From: Acephala macrosclerotiorum
Taxonomy: Eukaryota; Ascomycota; Leotiomycetes; Helotiales; Mollisiaceae
Length of the DNA stretch: 64,000 bases
Direction of reading: 5' to 3'
NCBI GenBank assembly: GCA_014904845.1
Contig: MU119212.1
Location: forward strand, 372,001 to 436,000
Below are positions 35,107 to 47,216 of this stretch, in pieces (the stretch's first letter is position 1; the number at the start of each line of letters is the position of its first letter). Below the pieces are notes generated by a model that was not told the origin of the DNA, made no database searches, and saw only the letters and a list, made by a program, of their open reading frames with translations. A program made the position numbers and the translations under genes.

Positions 35107-36474
35107 TCAATAGCCTGAGATTGTCTTCGGCACATAAGGCTCCTCAAGATACTAACACTCCTCCTCAGTAAGCTTAGCCTTAATCCCCTCAACCGCCTGA
35201 TCAATCTGCTCCTCATTCATCAACCCACAAATCGGCATCATCCCTCCCTTCGCAAACACCCACCCCATCGCAACCTGCGCCATACTACACCCCTTCTTCT
35301 TCGAAATCTCTTCAACACGCGAGACAATCTCCTTGTCAGCAGCTTCCTCTCGGCCACGGAACAAAGCTTTTAAGAACACATCTGACTTCTCACGACTATC
35401 TGTGCGATCTTGCCAGGAGTGGGTAAGAACACCAGCTGCGAGAGGCGACCAGGGAAAGAGTCCTACTCCGGTGGCTTTGCAGTAGGGGTTCATCTCGCGC
35501 CCCTCTTCGCGGTAGATGAGGTTGTAGAATCCTTGCGTGGAAATGAATTTATGCCAGCCATGCTTCTCGGCGATATTTTGGAGCATCTGGAATTCCCAAG
35601 CCGCCATCTGTAATGCCACAAGTTAGCAAGGAGACCCAAAAGAAGAGCGAAATGATTGAGACGTACGGATGAAGCACCAAGATATCTCGCCTTCCCACTC
35701 TCAACTACATCATTCAAGCCTTTCATTATCTCCTCCATCGGTGCCTATTCCTTTGAGTCAGTATCCTTCTCCAAGAAAAATTTGGGCTTGCTAGGAAATA
35801 AAAGCTCCAAAAAATCAAACCCACCTCCCTATCCAACCTATGGATCTGTAAAACATCTGCATAAGTCCCCAACCTCTCCCACTCCTCTCCACAGTATCCA
35901 AAACATGTTTCCTACTCAACCCCGCTTGATTAACCTGCCACCCATCATTAGTCTGCTGACCCACCGGATCCACCCCTCCCCTCTTCTCATCTACTCTAAA
36001 GTAAATCTTAGACATGATGACGACGGAAGAACGTTTGATGTTGTATTTCTTAAGGAAGGCGCCGACAATTTCTTCTGAGTGACCGTTGGAATAGGCGTCT
36101 GCTACCTGTACATCAAGAATTTTGGAGTTAGTTGATCTCTTGTATGTGTTGTGGGTGTATCATTGCTCCCGAGTAGCGTCAAGACAACTCGAAAGAGGAA
36201 GCATGTCTTTGAGGAATTAAACTTACGTCGAAGGTGTTGATTCCGGAGTCATAGGCGTGCTTCATGATTGGGAGGGCTTTTTCGAGAGGGATGACCCAGG
36301 GTTGCCAGTTGGTGTCGCCGTAGGTCATGCAGCCTAGGACGATTTTGGAGACTTTGAAACCGGAATTTCCGACTCTTTGGTGATAATCAGTGAGAGTTCT
36401 ATGATGGGGTAAAAGTCTTGAAAGAGGGTTTGTTCTCACCTCACATATTCCATCTTGTTGGTGATGCTGCTCAT
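35107..36474 (-). pseudogene. Aldo/keto reductase, apparently disabled
   Basis: Exons are complement 36474-36440, 36374-36227, 36105-about 35832 (frame break inside), about 35742-35668 and about 35608-35107. It starts MSSITNKMEYVRVGNSGFKV. Motifs are those of AKR/Kv-beta-like reductases: FDVADAYSNGHSEE (catalytic Asp and Tyr), VVIMSKIYF (catalytic Lys), DVLQIHRLD (His), GASSMAAWEFQMLQNIAE, and FPWSPLAAGVLT. Two lesions are visible. A one-base frame break near 35885 separates VLDTVERS from RLGTYADVLQIHRLD. A TAG at 35152-35154 interrupts EEC from the family tail YLEEPYVPK, which is still readable to TGA 35107-35109. The nonsense alone would remove only about 15 residues, but the frameshift removes the C-terminal half. 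Assembly error at the frameshift cannot be excluded. Confidence 0.78.
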
Positions 36475-37686
36475 GTTGGTGGGTGCTGGGTTGATTCCCT
36501 GAGAAGTAGTGGTATTGATTTGCTTTGGAAAGATGTCTGGAAGATTTGAGTGATGAATCTAAAGTTTGATTGAGAAGAGAGAGGCAGAAGTTTGTTCTTA
36601 TATACATATTCACGAAGCTGTAAGTAGATTGAGTCGCATCAGTACCACCAAGGACCTTCTGAAGCTTGCCCATGGCTTCCATGCCTCCAACCACCTCCCA
36701 ACACCTAGAAAAACCGCTAAATATAAGCCACCTGCAGTATTACCCACACAAACCACAGCTCAGGAACTGGTTTGACCCAGAACTGACTAGATTCTAGAAT
36801 ATCAGAGGAGTACCTCAAGCTCGCTTATTTCGACCGAAGCCCCTGAGGTGAGCCGAAACCCACTTGCCGACACCACAGAACCATACAAACTGCTCCCTAC
36901 TGCCAATCATCCGTCCATCGGGGGGTTTCTGCAACTGGCTTACAGCCCCTGCCCTCAAAAGTGAAATTTAGGTGTTTTTAGCACTGGTGCCGAAAAGCTT
37001 ATTTCGAGAACCAAGATACAGAGCTTGAGGCAAACTTTCTTCTCCAGCACCGACAACAGAGACAGATGGCCACCAATACAGTAGAACTATTTTAGTGGAG
37101 GCACTCGATATTAGCGGTCATCTAGTTGCATAAGTGTGATTTGAGATGCGGGCTGAGCCGATGAAAAAGATATTTACGTTGTTGCTGATGACGATGGAGA
37201 CAAAGGCGAATAGCAGTCCTCTATTGTAGTCAAGGTAAATGAAGGCTGAAAATATGCTTTAAACCCGTCCTGGACCCATTCGCAAATAGAAAAGAAAAAA
37301 TACAAAATTTCTTTATTCCTGAAGAGTTCAAGCCCATGCAGTGAGGAGAAGAGAATTGATGAGTGTGAGAACACCAAACCGAATGAAAGAATGTGCACTC
37401 GCGTGAAAAAAAAAAAAAAAAAAAAGCTAGCCTTTCAGCCTGCTAATGAATTTGTTGATCTTTAAACAAGCCACTTTCGGTAATAGTACAACATACTAGG
37501 TCCCAAATCTGACCTCCTGGCCCTCTTCTACATCTACAACTTCACAGATCTCGAGAAATGCTCTGATCAGCAACGGCTATTTCGTCAAGTCCAACTTTGT
37601 TTATAGCAGGCTAGAACGTCAGTCTTTTTATCCTCCTCAGTCTCTCATCATCGCTGATTCTTCACATCAAACCCCCAAAATTTCGT
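36475..37686. other. Intergenic, no gene seen
   Basis: About 1.2 kb between the reductase pseudogene start and the VTC stop codon; contains an A20 run and no recognisable coding sequence. Confidence 0.55.
37406..37425. repeat. A20 homopolymer
   Basis: Twenty consecutive A residues on the plus strand in non-coding DNA. There is no adjacent retroelement sequence or target-site duplication that I can see. Confidence 0.8.
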
Positions 37687-40236
37687 TCAGTGCAATTCAA
37701 GCTTTCCCATCACATCCTGCACCACAGCAAGTGTCATATTCGCATTCTTAGTCGCATCGCGAGTCTCAAGTACACTGTGGACCTGTACAAAATTAGCCAT
37801 GATTCTGAAATGACTCAAACATGGAACTTACCCGAATTCCGTAATTGATGAGCAAGATAGCAATCATACTGATACCCACAATCAACGGCCCAACCATATT
37901 ATCAAAATCCTTCCCACTTCTGGCAATGATCATCTCTCTTCGCTCCTTGTGTTGAAAATATCCCCAACTACAAGCGAAGATACCCACGCAAAGGAAGCAG
38001 ATAGCCAAAACTCTCGTGGACGTATTGCTCGAAGCATTGAACATAGCAAGCGCAAGAGTGCTGATGAGGACTGAAATGTGAAGCCATTTCAAGAACGTTC
38101 TCTCGTTCGCCAACCAGACCTTTGGCTCGACTTGCAATGGTCCCGAATCCTTGATGAGTTGATCCGGCTTCGTGACTCCAGGAGGAAGCTTGACTTTCTC
38201 CCTTTGCTTCTTCGCGTATCTCGACTGAGAGAAAGATGGGAAGATCGAAGCCATCGTACCATATCCACCTTGGTTGCTAGCCTCTCCCTCTTCATCGCCC
38301 TCACTCGCCTGGTCTTGAGACTTGCTCTTTCCAAAATCCGACTTGCGTCCAGCTCTCTCTTCGGCAGCCATTCGTTCTTGCATGTAGGACTTTCCAAGTG
38401 GTGAGCTGACAGCAGCGCTATAGCTTGAAGTGTGTCTGTTTCTTGGGGTGCCCATCAAACTACCAACGACTTGCTCGTTTTCAGCTTTCTTTTGTTTGCG
38501 CTGCTCTTCTTCCTCGAAGGCTGCTTGTGGGTCCTTGCGAATGTCCGTCTCGAGTTCGCTGAGCCAGAAGGGGAGATTGTTGACATTGTCTTCGAACAAT
38601 GAGGCGACACCGTGGACAAACTTCGAGAATCGGGGTGCCTTGTGGACAAGATGAGAGGCAATCAGTTCTTCAACCCATTGTGGGTACTTTCTGGCTCCAC
38701 CATCCTTGACCTTGATTTCTAGGACTGAGAAAGGGAATCTGGAGATCTCGCCTTGGTTAATGTTCGTGAAAGGGTAGACCATGGCGCTGTTGTCAATGTC
38801 TAGCCTGTGCCACTCTTCGGGCTTTCTGCATGGCCTATCTGGATCGATGGCGTCTTCTCGGATGAAAGCCAGTTGCGTGTCAATTGAGATCCTGACTCTG
38901 TCGTCTAGAGGTTTCTGGAAGGCCGTGCGTGTATAGTTTGCTCGTAGTACTGGTTGCAAATCATTCTCTCGAATGAAGCTCTGTACCTCGGTAATAGTAC
39001 TCTTGAAGTCCTCGATCTTGGTTGCTGGCTGACCCTGACGCTCCATCTTCTGCACAGTCTTCTCCATCTTGTATTCGCCCTTGATGAAAGGCTGGATGTA
39101 TTTCTCCTTGATCGGGAAGCGCTTCTCCTCGCTAGTTCCGTTCTCGTGTATCATCTTCTTTTCGAACATGAGCTCCGGCTGTTCGTTCAACTGGCCAAAC
39201 CATCTTATCCTAAGCGAAGAAGCATCAACTTTCCGGTCCACCTTCTGGTTATAGAGTGAGAATTCCGGATTGTCGAAATATAGAGAGTTGAGCGTAGGGT
39301 CGCCTTGACCTTCGAGCTCCTTCGCAGATTGTTCGCTATACACAAGGACAGGAAGTCGGCGGAGAATGAAGGTCTTAACTTCAAGGAGATTGTCGGGATG
39401 GACCCAGACTACAAAATGTTAGTTGCATGTGGCAGAGTATCCGGCCCGAGAACTTACATTTGTGTGCCGTGTATCGCTCGCCATTCTGGATCTGCGATTG
39501 AGCGTCGGCAGATGATGCGGCTGGTGTGCCTTCTGGATCCTCTAATTGTTGACGAACGGCGTAGTACATCATAGAGAGCTTATTGAGGAGAGGAGAATAG
39601 CCTGCCTCGGAGTTGAAAGGCCGCGTTGAGAGGTTCATCATCATCATAGGCCTGATCTTGTAGTTGTTGCCCCGCTTTCGATCATGTTTTTTGACCTGGG
39701 TAAGTCAGCATCAAGTATTTCGAATATCAGCCTTGAACGTGTGTAGCCGGTTCTTGGCCTGAAAAGCCTAGCAGAAACTCGTCTCCTTTTCAGTGACCAG
39801 TATTCTGCCAGCAGTGAACCACAAGGTGACTCGGGACAACGCTTACAATCTTCAAAAAAGCCGTATAGTTAATATTACTATACTTCTTCAACTCCTTCGT
39901 CTCATTGATAATCGAATCTAACTCCTCCTCCACCTCCTTAAACCTTCCCGCCGTCAGCTCCCCCTTAACCTTCCCATCCTCGGGCGCCAAGTCCTTCAGC
40001 TTCTCCGCCGCCTTCTCCGTCCTCGCCTCCAGTTCCTTGAACGTCTTTTCCTGGAACGCAGCTACTTTATCGAGTTGGACGTTGAACATCTCTTCGCAGA
40101 ACTTGTTCTCGTCGTCTTCGGTCCATCGTGGGTTGTCTTCGTCTTCTCGGAGGAGGGCCTTCAGTTTCGAGTAATCCATGTATTGGTCTTTCCATTCTGG
40201 ATTTATGGAGTTTCGCAATGTCCTGCCGAAGCGCAT
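37687..40236 (-). CDS. VTC4: Vacuolar transporter chaperone, polyphosphate polymerase subunit (Vtc4-like)
   Basis: Four exons (complement 40236-39847, 39695-39458, 39408-37832, 37782-37687) give 766 residues. The SPX domain (1-about 165) begins MRFGRTLRNSINPEWKDQY and holds the Lys-rich inositol-pyrophosphate site region KKHDRKRGNNYK. The VTC tunnel domain (about 200-520) carries the basic and acidic residues needed for polyphosphate synthesis: RIRW, FEKKM, ANYTRTAFQ, RISIDTQLAFIRED, VLEIKVK and PRFSKFVHG. A Ser/Lys-rich linker leads to a DUF202 membrane module with three helices (VEPKVWLANERTF, then GKDFDNMVGPLIVG). VTC makes polyphosphate from ATP and threads it into the vacuole. Assignment to Vtc4 rather than Vtc2/3 rests on retained tunnel residues and length; it is not certain. 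CACGTG sites lie upstream. Confidence 0.87.
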
Positions 40237-40502
40237 CTTGAGGATTGGGGGGTTCGCTGGAATGTGAGGTGTTCTGGAGAGGTATGTGGGGTGGTTGGTG
40301 AAGATTGGCTGGCGGCAGTGACCTTATGATGTTCCCTTTGCGATGGAGTAGAAATTTTTCAATGAAGCTCTCAGCAAAAATGTGGCCGAGTATCGATTGA
40401 CTTGACTCGTTGCAGCCGAGAGCTTTCTGATGGCTATCGGCACTTAGGATGAAAACGAAAACGCAAACTCTGATGAGGGAAGAAGCTTGTCGTCGTCCCA
40501 CA

Positions 40503-40583
40503 CACGTGAGAGAAGAGAAATGCCAAGCTGAACCGGGATTAGCAAAGCTTTCCTAAAATTTAGTCGCCGCCGTAGTACACGTG
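40503..40583. promoter_or_regulatory. Two CACGTG elements upstream of the VTC gene
   Basis: Exact CACGTG at 40503-40508 and 40578-40583, about 270 and 345 bp upstream of the start codon. The distal one is followed by GGG on the plus strand. CACGTG(G/T) is the recognised site of Pho4 in yeast and NUC-1 in Neurospora, which induce VTC genes on phosphate starvation. The sites are seen; binding is inferred. Confidence 0.55.
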
Positions 40584-40763
40584 GGGAGAATCAGGTCTTC
40601 ATTGGTCAATGCGAAAAATCGGAAGTGGGCCGGAGGCTGACCCCACTATGATGCGGCTGTGAGAATTTGAAAGGCTAGCCGAGCCAGCCTCGCCGTGGAA
40701 ACAGCCTTGTCCGGGGGACATCTTCATCTTCAAAATCTCCATACCCAAGGTTCTATGATTGTG

Positions 40764-40796
40764 TGACGTCGTGTTTTTCTCGTGGTTGCCACGTCA
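40764..40796. promoter_or_regulatory. Two ACGTCA/TGACGT (CRE-like) half-palindromes
   Basis: TGACGTC at 40764-40770 and ACGTCA at 40791-40796, about 530-560 bp upstream of the VTC start. Such sites are bound by ATF/CREB-type bZIPs in stress responses. Functional relevance is speculative. Confidence 0.3.
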
Positions 40797-41089
40797 TTTG
40801 GGGTAGCACCCATCGACTACCGTGTACCATGACTTGTAATATCTGCTCGAAGCCAAGTATCGAGGACTCGCCTAATGCCAACATTCACAATTTTGGCGAA
40901 TCTTATCGATATTCATAAGTAAGGACTCTTTACCTCCTGGCTAGCCCATGCTGTTGCTACACTATAGACAAAACACACAATGCCACCGTCAGGAGCAATT
41001 TTGATAACCATAGCCAAGTCCTCGCACCATGAAAAACGCCCCGATCATTACCCATAATAGCTCGCCACTTCCTATCTGTTATTACGAAA

Positions 41090-44000
41090 TCAATAAGTCT
41101 GTTTGATTTGCCACAAAGCGGACTTGGCGCGCTCTCGTACATTGAGTTCAGGATCCTGCTCCAGCATCTCCAGCTTGGTGAGGAAGCCGAGTTTTTTCAA
41201 TTCGTTGGCTCGTTGCGCGCACGCTTGTCCATCGTTTTGGTCGTCCATCCATGTGAGGTTAGTCACTAGCCAGCAGAGTGCTACTCGGACCTCAATACTT
41301 GAATGATTGAACTGAGGGACGAGCAGCTTCAACAACTCCGTCTGTGCAATGACCAATTGACGGTGCCGTGGGACGCTAGCTGCCATGTGAACCAGTATGT
41401 ATCCCACAGCGATGATGATCTCAGGCTGTGGGGGTACGATCATCCTCTCGGTATTTGGCGAGCTGCGGCTATAAGGATTGATGACCTTCGACTTGAGCTT
41501 CGAGGCGAGGATCTCGAAAAATCGATCTTGGCCCAAGGCGTTGAACAGAAAGTCGATCATTTCTGTCGTCTCCGCTGTGCCCCCTTGACCTGCGCCACCG
41601 ATAAGGTTGCGTATGAAGTCAAGACCTTGTTCTTGCACAGCAATGTCGTCCTTTCTTGCCTTCCTAGAGGGATTTGTCTCGGCATCTCGCAAAGCAGCAA
41701 GTCTTAATTCTGCTTGTTGGATAGACTTGCTTCGACTGCTGCTGGGTCTTGAAATTGTGGATCGCCCAAAAGAATTGCCAAAGGCAAGATCGACTTGTTC
41801 CTCGAATTGATCCATCTCAACATCCTCATCCATCTCATCGTTTGGGCTGTGAGCCCTCTCTCCATTCCCTCTCGAGGAAGAGAGCGCTTCATCTTCAGTA
41901 TCGTCACATATCAATTGAACAAGCCAGCCTTGTCCAAGCTCTTCCAGGCACTGTCGTTTCATGTCATTGCCCACATCATGAACAAAATGTTTCAATGCCC
42001 ATAGAGCATTGAGTCGTAGTTTTGCGTTCATAGAATGTGCATGTTCACACAGGATCTTCAGCACTCCAAGGTCGGAAATTTTCTGCAATTTGTTAGATTC
42101 CGTTCAAGTAAAAATGGAGCATCAAGACTCACCTGACGCATTGGGCTAACGTCTGTCAGAAGATTACAGACGGTGGCGGTGGCAGCGATTTGGACTTCAA
42201 TGTCCGGATGCTGAAGAAGGTGAAATACAGGCTCGGCCACACCTTGGTCAATAAGCGTGGTTCGCAGAACGCTGACAGAACGTGACAATGCGCGAATTGC
42301 TCCACAGGCAGCTACCAAGACGCTGATAGGATTTGAACCATAGCCTTGTTTAGATTCGGATTCAGCCAAGCCATTAGTAATAGCCTTCTCTTGTTTGTCA
42401 ACACCTTTAGGTGAAGGTTTCCCAGGGCTAGAGCTCATAGATTCGACAATATATGGCATCATGCCTTGGTCGACTATGGCTTTTCTGTATTCGTCCTTGA
42501 ACGGGACAAGAGCAGCAATAGCCTTTAGCGTGCTTTCTCTGACCTTAATCTTGTGAACTAGGAGAGGAGGTTGCCCATTGCTGCCCAGACGAGGTTGCTG
42601 AACATCTAGGTTTTCGCTGTCCTCGACTGCTTGAGGTGACCAGGCGCGTGTATTGGAAGATTCTGGTACCGGATCATAAGAGACCTTGAGCATCTTCGAA
42701 AGTTTACTTATCACACCGGCATCGAACGCTGCTTTCTGTAGGTACTCACTGTCGGTGATGAGCATTGCAAGGATTGCAGGAGCGCGCTCCTTGATCGCCC
42801 ATTCCGACAAGAGAGCTTCTTCATCCGTGATATTATCCTTCACCTTGTATGAGACCGAAACCTCATCAAGCATAGTGGCAAGAAGAGGCACGACTAGTAA
42901 TCCTATAGCAGATTCCCTTGTCTTGTTTGTTAAACCGGCTCGATACAAGACGGTCAACACCGAAGCAGCCATAAGCCGTTCCATACCAAGCCGTGCCCTG
43001 AGAATAAAGATCAAATAAGAGATTAAGGGGCTCTCTGGCTCCTCGGTACCGCCCATGGTAGTATCCTGGGCGTCCAAAGAGTTGTCCATGCTGGCAACAT
43101 CATTCCAGCTGGGCAAGGAAGAGCTATTATACTTGTTGAAGGAAGAGCGACCATTCAAGGCAAGATTCTGGCTTGAGTTGGACGTACCTAATGGCGGGAA
43201 TGCTGATGCTTGAGCACTTGAACTCTTTAGTTGATGGTGCGGCACAACAGGCAACAAGTAATCAACCGCATTGAGTTGTGCCTGACGTGTGCTAAGGTCG
43301 GCTGCATTAAAAGCATTCCAAGCTGCTCGAGTATTGGTCGCTGGGACAAATTCGGTCGAGTGGGAAGCAGGGAAGATTGCTAGGATGGAGGGCGAATAAA
43401 GTAACTGTGAAGCTCGGAACTTGGAGTCTGCAATGATCACCGCGATTGCCTCCAAGATGGCCGATAGATTAGCGTTGGACGGAGCGGCGTGAGGAAAGTG
43501 ATCCTGCAAGCCATCTCTCTGTGCCAAAATATCTGCACCAGGCAGCATAAGACCTTCAGCTGCCACGAAACTGGCTAGTTTCGTTGCAAGAGCATCCAAT
43601 ACTCCAGAGTTTGCAAGTCCTTGCTGATGACGCTCTTCCCGACAAAGTCGACTTATCAAGGATGCAGCAATCGATATTTGGGTCTGCACAACGGGTGATG
43701 TTGAAGTCTGTGATAGGATCCGACATAGAGAGCCCAGATGCTGGCGTGAGAATAACCCATCTGCCAGAGTAGGAATGCTTAGAATGTGGGGATTTGATGC
43801 GAGTGCTGAAGCATCTGCAAGGTTCGAGAGGGCTCGAAGAGATGCGAGGACGAGTTGCGCGGGATTGCTCGAGGGGCATAGATTTGAGTATATTGCAGGA
43901 AGAGGTGCGGCGGACTGTAGAGAGGCTAGAAATGGAGGACCGCCTGGAGTACTTAGTAAATGCAATACTGGATTTTGAGAGAGCTTGTCACTTACCTAAC

Positions 44001-44278
44001 GCGATGCTCGCAAGAACTTGTAGACCCTGTAACCTGACCATCTCATCTTCACTAAGAGCTCTAGAGGCGAAACTGTGATCATGCCCTTTGCCATCTTGTC
44101 TGCTGCTGGTCTTGCTGAAGGTCAACCGGATAACTGGGTCCAGAACGCCTAGGTGAACTGCCAACTCCTTCTTCAGAGGATGCCCGATAATCTCGTTCTT
44201 CAGGACCCTTAGTGCTGCTATTTGTTCCGCCGAGTTTCTGGCATTTCGAATTTGTGCTACCCAAGGCTGTCTAGCCAT
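41090..44278 (-). CDS. GID5: Armadillo-repeat protein, Gid5/Vid28 (ARMC8) homologue
   Basis: Three exons (complement 44278-43996, 43943-42133, 42082-41090) give 1028 residues; introns are 52 and 50 nt. The protein is almost entirely alpha-helical with degenerate ARM repeats. Examples are EQIAALRVLKNEIIGHPLKK at the N-terminus, LVLASLRALSNLADASALA, IEVQIAATATVCNLLTDVSP, and LRLNALWALKHFVHDVGNDM near the C-terminus. Ser/Asn-rich and acidic loops interrupt the middle and the last third. In yeast Gid5/Vid28 is the scaffold of the GID/CTLH ubiquitin ligase that holds the substrate receptor and degrades gluconeogenic enzymes on return to glucose. The length (yeast protein about 921 residues) and the C-terminal repeats support that identity. 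It is divergent from the PREG-type cyclin gene. Confidence 0.85.
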
Positions 44279-44989
44279 GATGGAAGAAAGGATGACGAGT
44301 CGTGCGTCGTAGGTGCATTCGATGGAGTAGAGTGAAGTTTGATTTTGTTGATGATCTTGTTGTATCGCTGGAATTATTAACAAAGCAAGCAGCCTCGAAC
44401 AACGTTAAGATTTGTGTCCTAGCTCCTGATGATATGAATATCTTGGGGTGTTGTGAATCAAGCGTGGGCGGATCAATGTATTTGAGTTTGTTGCATTCTA
44501 CCAAAGTTCGCCTCGGAACATCCAAGCTTTCATTCAGCCTTGTCGATCCCGCTCTGGTCAACCACACGCGCAGGAACATTAAAAACGCCGCGTCTGAGTT
44601 CAACAACCTCTTCACTTCCTACCGAAGATACCCTAGGACAGCAGACGCTAGAACATGTAGGCCTTCAAAAGCGTGTGGCGGAAATGCGATTTCGCGCCTT
44701 GTTCCCGCTGAATTGAGTTCGTTCTCGACCTCGAGTCAAGTCGGTCTAGGTAGGCCGACTATACGCCAAAAATTTCAGTCGCCCATTTTGATACCACGAA
44801 CACACTTAATATCACGAACGAGCCTGAGTAGAAAGAAGAGTCTATAGCCTTACCATTCATTCGACATATCGACAAAGGAATACACACTTTGGAATCACTT
44901 TACTCGCCTTCCTTCTTTTGCGGCCCCACTCTCGCCGCTCGACTTTGGAAACCATCGCGAAGGGAAGACATGACTGTGTTCTCGAGACC
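44279..44989. promoter_or_regulatory. Divergent promoter region, GID5 and PREG-type cyclin
   Basis: 711 bases between two opposite start codons. Open frames inside (for example 44302-44847 plus) have no recognisable product. No CACGTG is present here, unlike the VTC promoter. Confidence 0.5.
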
Positions 44990-46180
44990 ATGCTGAAGCC
45001 AATATCGCAGCACAGATCTTCACCAGCGTCTTCACCCATTTTCCATTATGCGCCAACATCGCATTCGGTGCCCACTTCACCATTATCGAGAAGACCGTCC
45101 AAGTCCAAGGCGCCCCTCTCGAAATCCATACCCATCGCAGCGAGCCTTGCGCAATATGTTGACGCCGGAACTCAGTGGAGCCCTAGACTGAGCTTGAAGA
45201 TGGAGACTCGAACGGGATCACCACTCGTGAAAGCCGAGCGTCCGCAAGAGCCAGAATTGGCAGCAGTGCCAGTCGTTGCCTCATCTATACCTCCTTCTCC
45301 AGAGAAGCCCACTCTAAAGCCAGAATCGCCTGGAATGAAAAGAAGACAATCTCAGGACCCACCAGTACCCATGAGTTCTATCAGTCAAACAATACCGCCG
45401 AAGCGCTCCCGCACCGAACAAACAGCAGTCAAAATCCTGCCTGCCAAATATGAATTTTGCCCTGTGGAGGATATGGTGGTTCTTATATCTGACATGATAC
45501 AAGAGCTCATACAGACAAATGACAGCCTCCCGCTGCGTACTGGAGTTCTCACAAGATTTCACTCTAGGTGAGCAGCTCTTGCTTGTCAAAAAGCCATCCA
45601 TTAACAGAGATCGTATAGAACACCACCAGGCATTTCTGTCCATGACTACCTCCAGAGACTTGCTAAACATGCAACTCTAACACCACCGCTTCTACTTTCT
45701 ATGGTCTATTACATTGACCGACTGTGTCTGCTATATCCGGCATTCACTGTTACGACACTCACAGTACATCGATTTTTGATCACGGCTGCAACGGTGGCTG
45801 CAAAAGGTCTATCTGATTCGTTCTGGAACAATGCGACTTATGCTCGAGTAGGGGGCATCCGAATAGCAGAGCTTGGACTCTTGGAACTCGAATTTCTCTA
45901 CAGGGTGGACTGGAAGATCGTGCCGAATCCAGAGGCTCTTGTCGATTACTACGAAGGGCTAGTGGAACGAGCAGAAGGGTACGAGATAGAAGAAACAAGT
46001 TCGATAGACGAGGATGAGGAAGAATATGACGATAACAATGATGCGGAGAGCCCAGAGGTCAAGAATGAGGTCAAATCTGAGCCTACTGCGGATGATAAGT
46101 GGCAGGCTTGGATGGACGATGTTTCTAAGGTGAAGCAGGAGGATGTGCATGAAGACAAGCATGAAGATAAACCAGCATGA
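44990..46180 (+). CDS. preg: Pho80-like cyclin (PREG type)
   Basis: Two exons (44990-45567 and 45619-46180) give 379 residues, using ATG 44990 (MLKPISQHRSSPASSP). The frame is open further upstream but has no other ATG nearby. The first 175 residues are disordered, Ser/Pro-rich, with an NLS-like PPKRSRT. The cyclin box then runs from about 185 to 320 (VVLISDMIQELIQTND, ISVHDYLQRLAKHATL, LSMVYYIDRL, TVHRFLITAATVAAKGLSD). It continues into the helix ARVGGIRIAELGLLELEFL. This matches Neurospora PREG and yeast Pho80, which with the CDK PGOV/Pho85 keep the transcription factor NUC-1/Pho4 inactive when phosphate is plentiful. The C-terminal 60 residues are strongly acidic with repeated Glu-Asp-Lys-His. 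It lies about 4.8 kb from the VTC gene, with GID5 between. Confidence 0.88.
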
Positions 46181-46588
46181 GTGGTGAAATGATACCCCGA
46201 TGGGCATTTGCTTCTTTGCATTGGGATGGAATGGCGTTCGGTTGGTGATGACTTATGGCAGGGGCAGCGTTCACTTAGAGATGAGATGAACAGCTGCATT
46301 TCGGAGATACATCGGAAGAATAGGCTCATCAGGCATTGTATAGTTCGGAGAAGTAAATCACTCTGCGAACCATGACTGTAGATACCCTTGATGCTCTCAT
46401 AGCATCCTAGAAATACGCAATGAGTTACTTTATTATGATTTAAGAGCTGGGATTTGTGATAATATCTGCTGTTACAAAACTAATCCGGTGTTGGCCAGCC
46501 TTGTCATGCCGGCCTCAGGCTAGGGTTACAATGCATCCAACTCCAACGTCACTCCCAATCTCCAAGAGAACAACGCACAACAGTAGCC
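46181..46588. other. Intergenic, no gene seen
   Basis: About 400 bases between the cyclin stop and the EMC10 start, both on the plus strand; presumably 3' UTR and promoter. Confidence 0.6.
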
Positions 46589-47216
46589 ATGAGGGTTCTC
46601 ACAATACTCACTACATTATGCGCCTCCGCACTTGCAGCAACGTCAGATTTAATTGACAGCACAACTATCTACATCCAACCCATCAATTCCGTCTCCTCAC
46701 CAGCACCTCTCGCCGAGATCAAATACAACCCTTCCACCCTCTCCGCCGAACTCATCTCATTCGATGCGCCAGAGATAGAACCCGAATCGAAGCTCCTTCG
46801 AGTAGGAATTTACGATGTCGCTACCTCGAGCTGGAAATCCTCGACGTCTATGACGTCTGCGGAGACCTTTGCGAAAGGATACAGACCGACATTGGTACTT
46901 TCATTAGACGCACAAGGAGGAGTCATTGGAGTGAGCTGCAAGAGTGGGAAGATAGATGCTGGTGCCACGAGGGACTTTGGGCCGAAGATTAAAGTGTTGA
47001 AGACGGTTAAGGGGAAGCTTCCTGAGTTGAATCGGCCGGTGGTATTGTCTCCTGAAGGGAAGGTTGCGGAGCCAGAGCCGGAGAAGACGATGTTGCAGAA
47101 GTACTGGTGGGGTAATAGATGTTTCCTTTCCAAGATTGAGGATAGAATGCTAATGTTGCGTAGTTATTCTTGCCGGTGTTATGTTGCTCATGACTGCTGG
47201 AGGAGGAGAGGCATAG
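46589..47216 (+). CDS. EMC10: ER membrane protein complex subunit 10 (EMC10-like)
   Basis: Two exons (46589-47111 and 47164-47216) give 191 residues. A signal peptide occupies about 1-17 (MRVLTILTTLCASALAA). A lumenal beta-rich domain follows, with VGIYDVATSSWKSSTS, a VLSLDAQGGVIGVSC strand pair and a proline-containing stretch LNRPVVLSPEGKV. The second exon supplies the single C-terminal membrane helix, WWVILAGVMLLMTAGGGEA, which is the typical EMC10 ending; without the splice the frame runs into unrelated residues. EMC10 is a lumenal/membrane-anchored part of the ER membrane insertase for tail-anchored and multipass proteins. The family assignment rests on the signal peptide, domain size and this tail. 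The two Cys positions expected for some homologues are not obvious. Confidence 0.85.

Larger units (their letters stand above)
40237..41089. other. VTC gene promoter region and GID5 3' side
   Basis: About 850 bases. It contains two CACGTG and two ACGTCA-type elements, listed separately, and no recognisable coding sequence. Confidence 0.6.

Noticed and set aside
37406..37425. A20 tract as the poly(A) tail of a retroposed element
   Set aside because: No element sequence, processed-gene remnant or target-site duplication was visible next to it.
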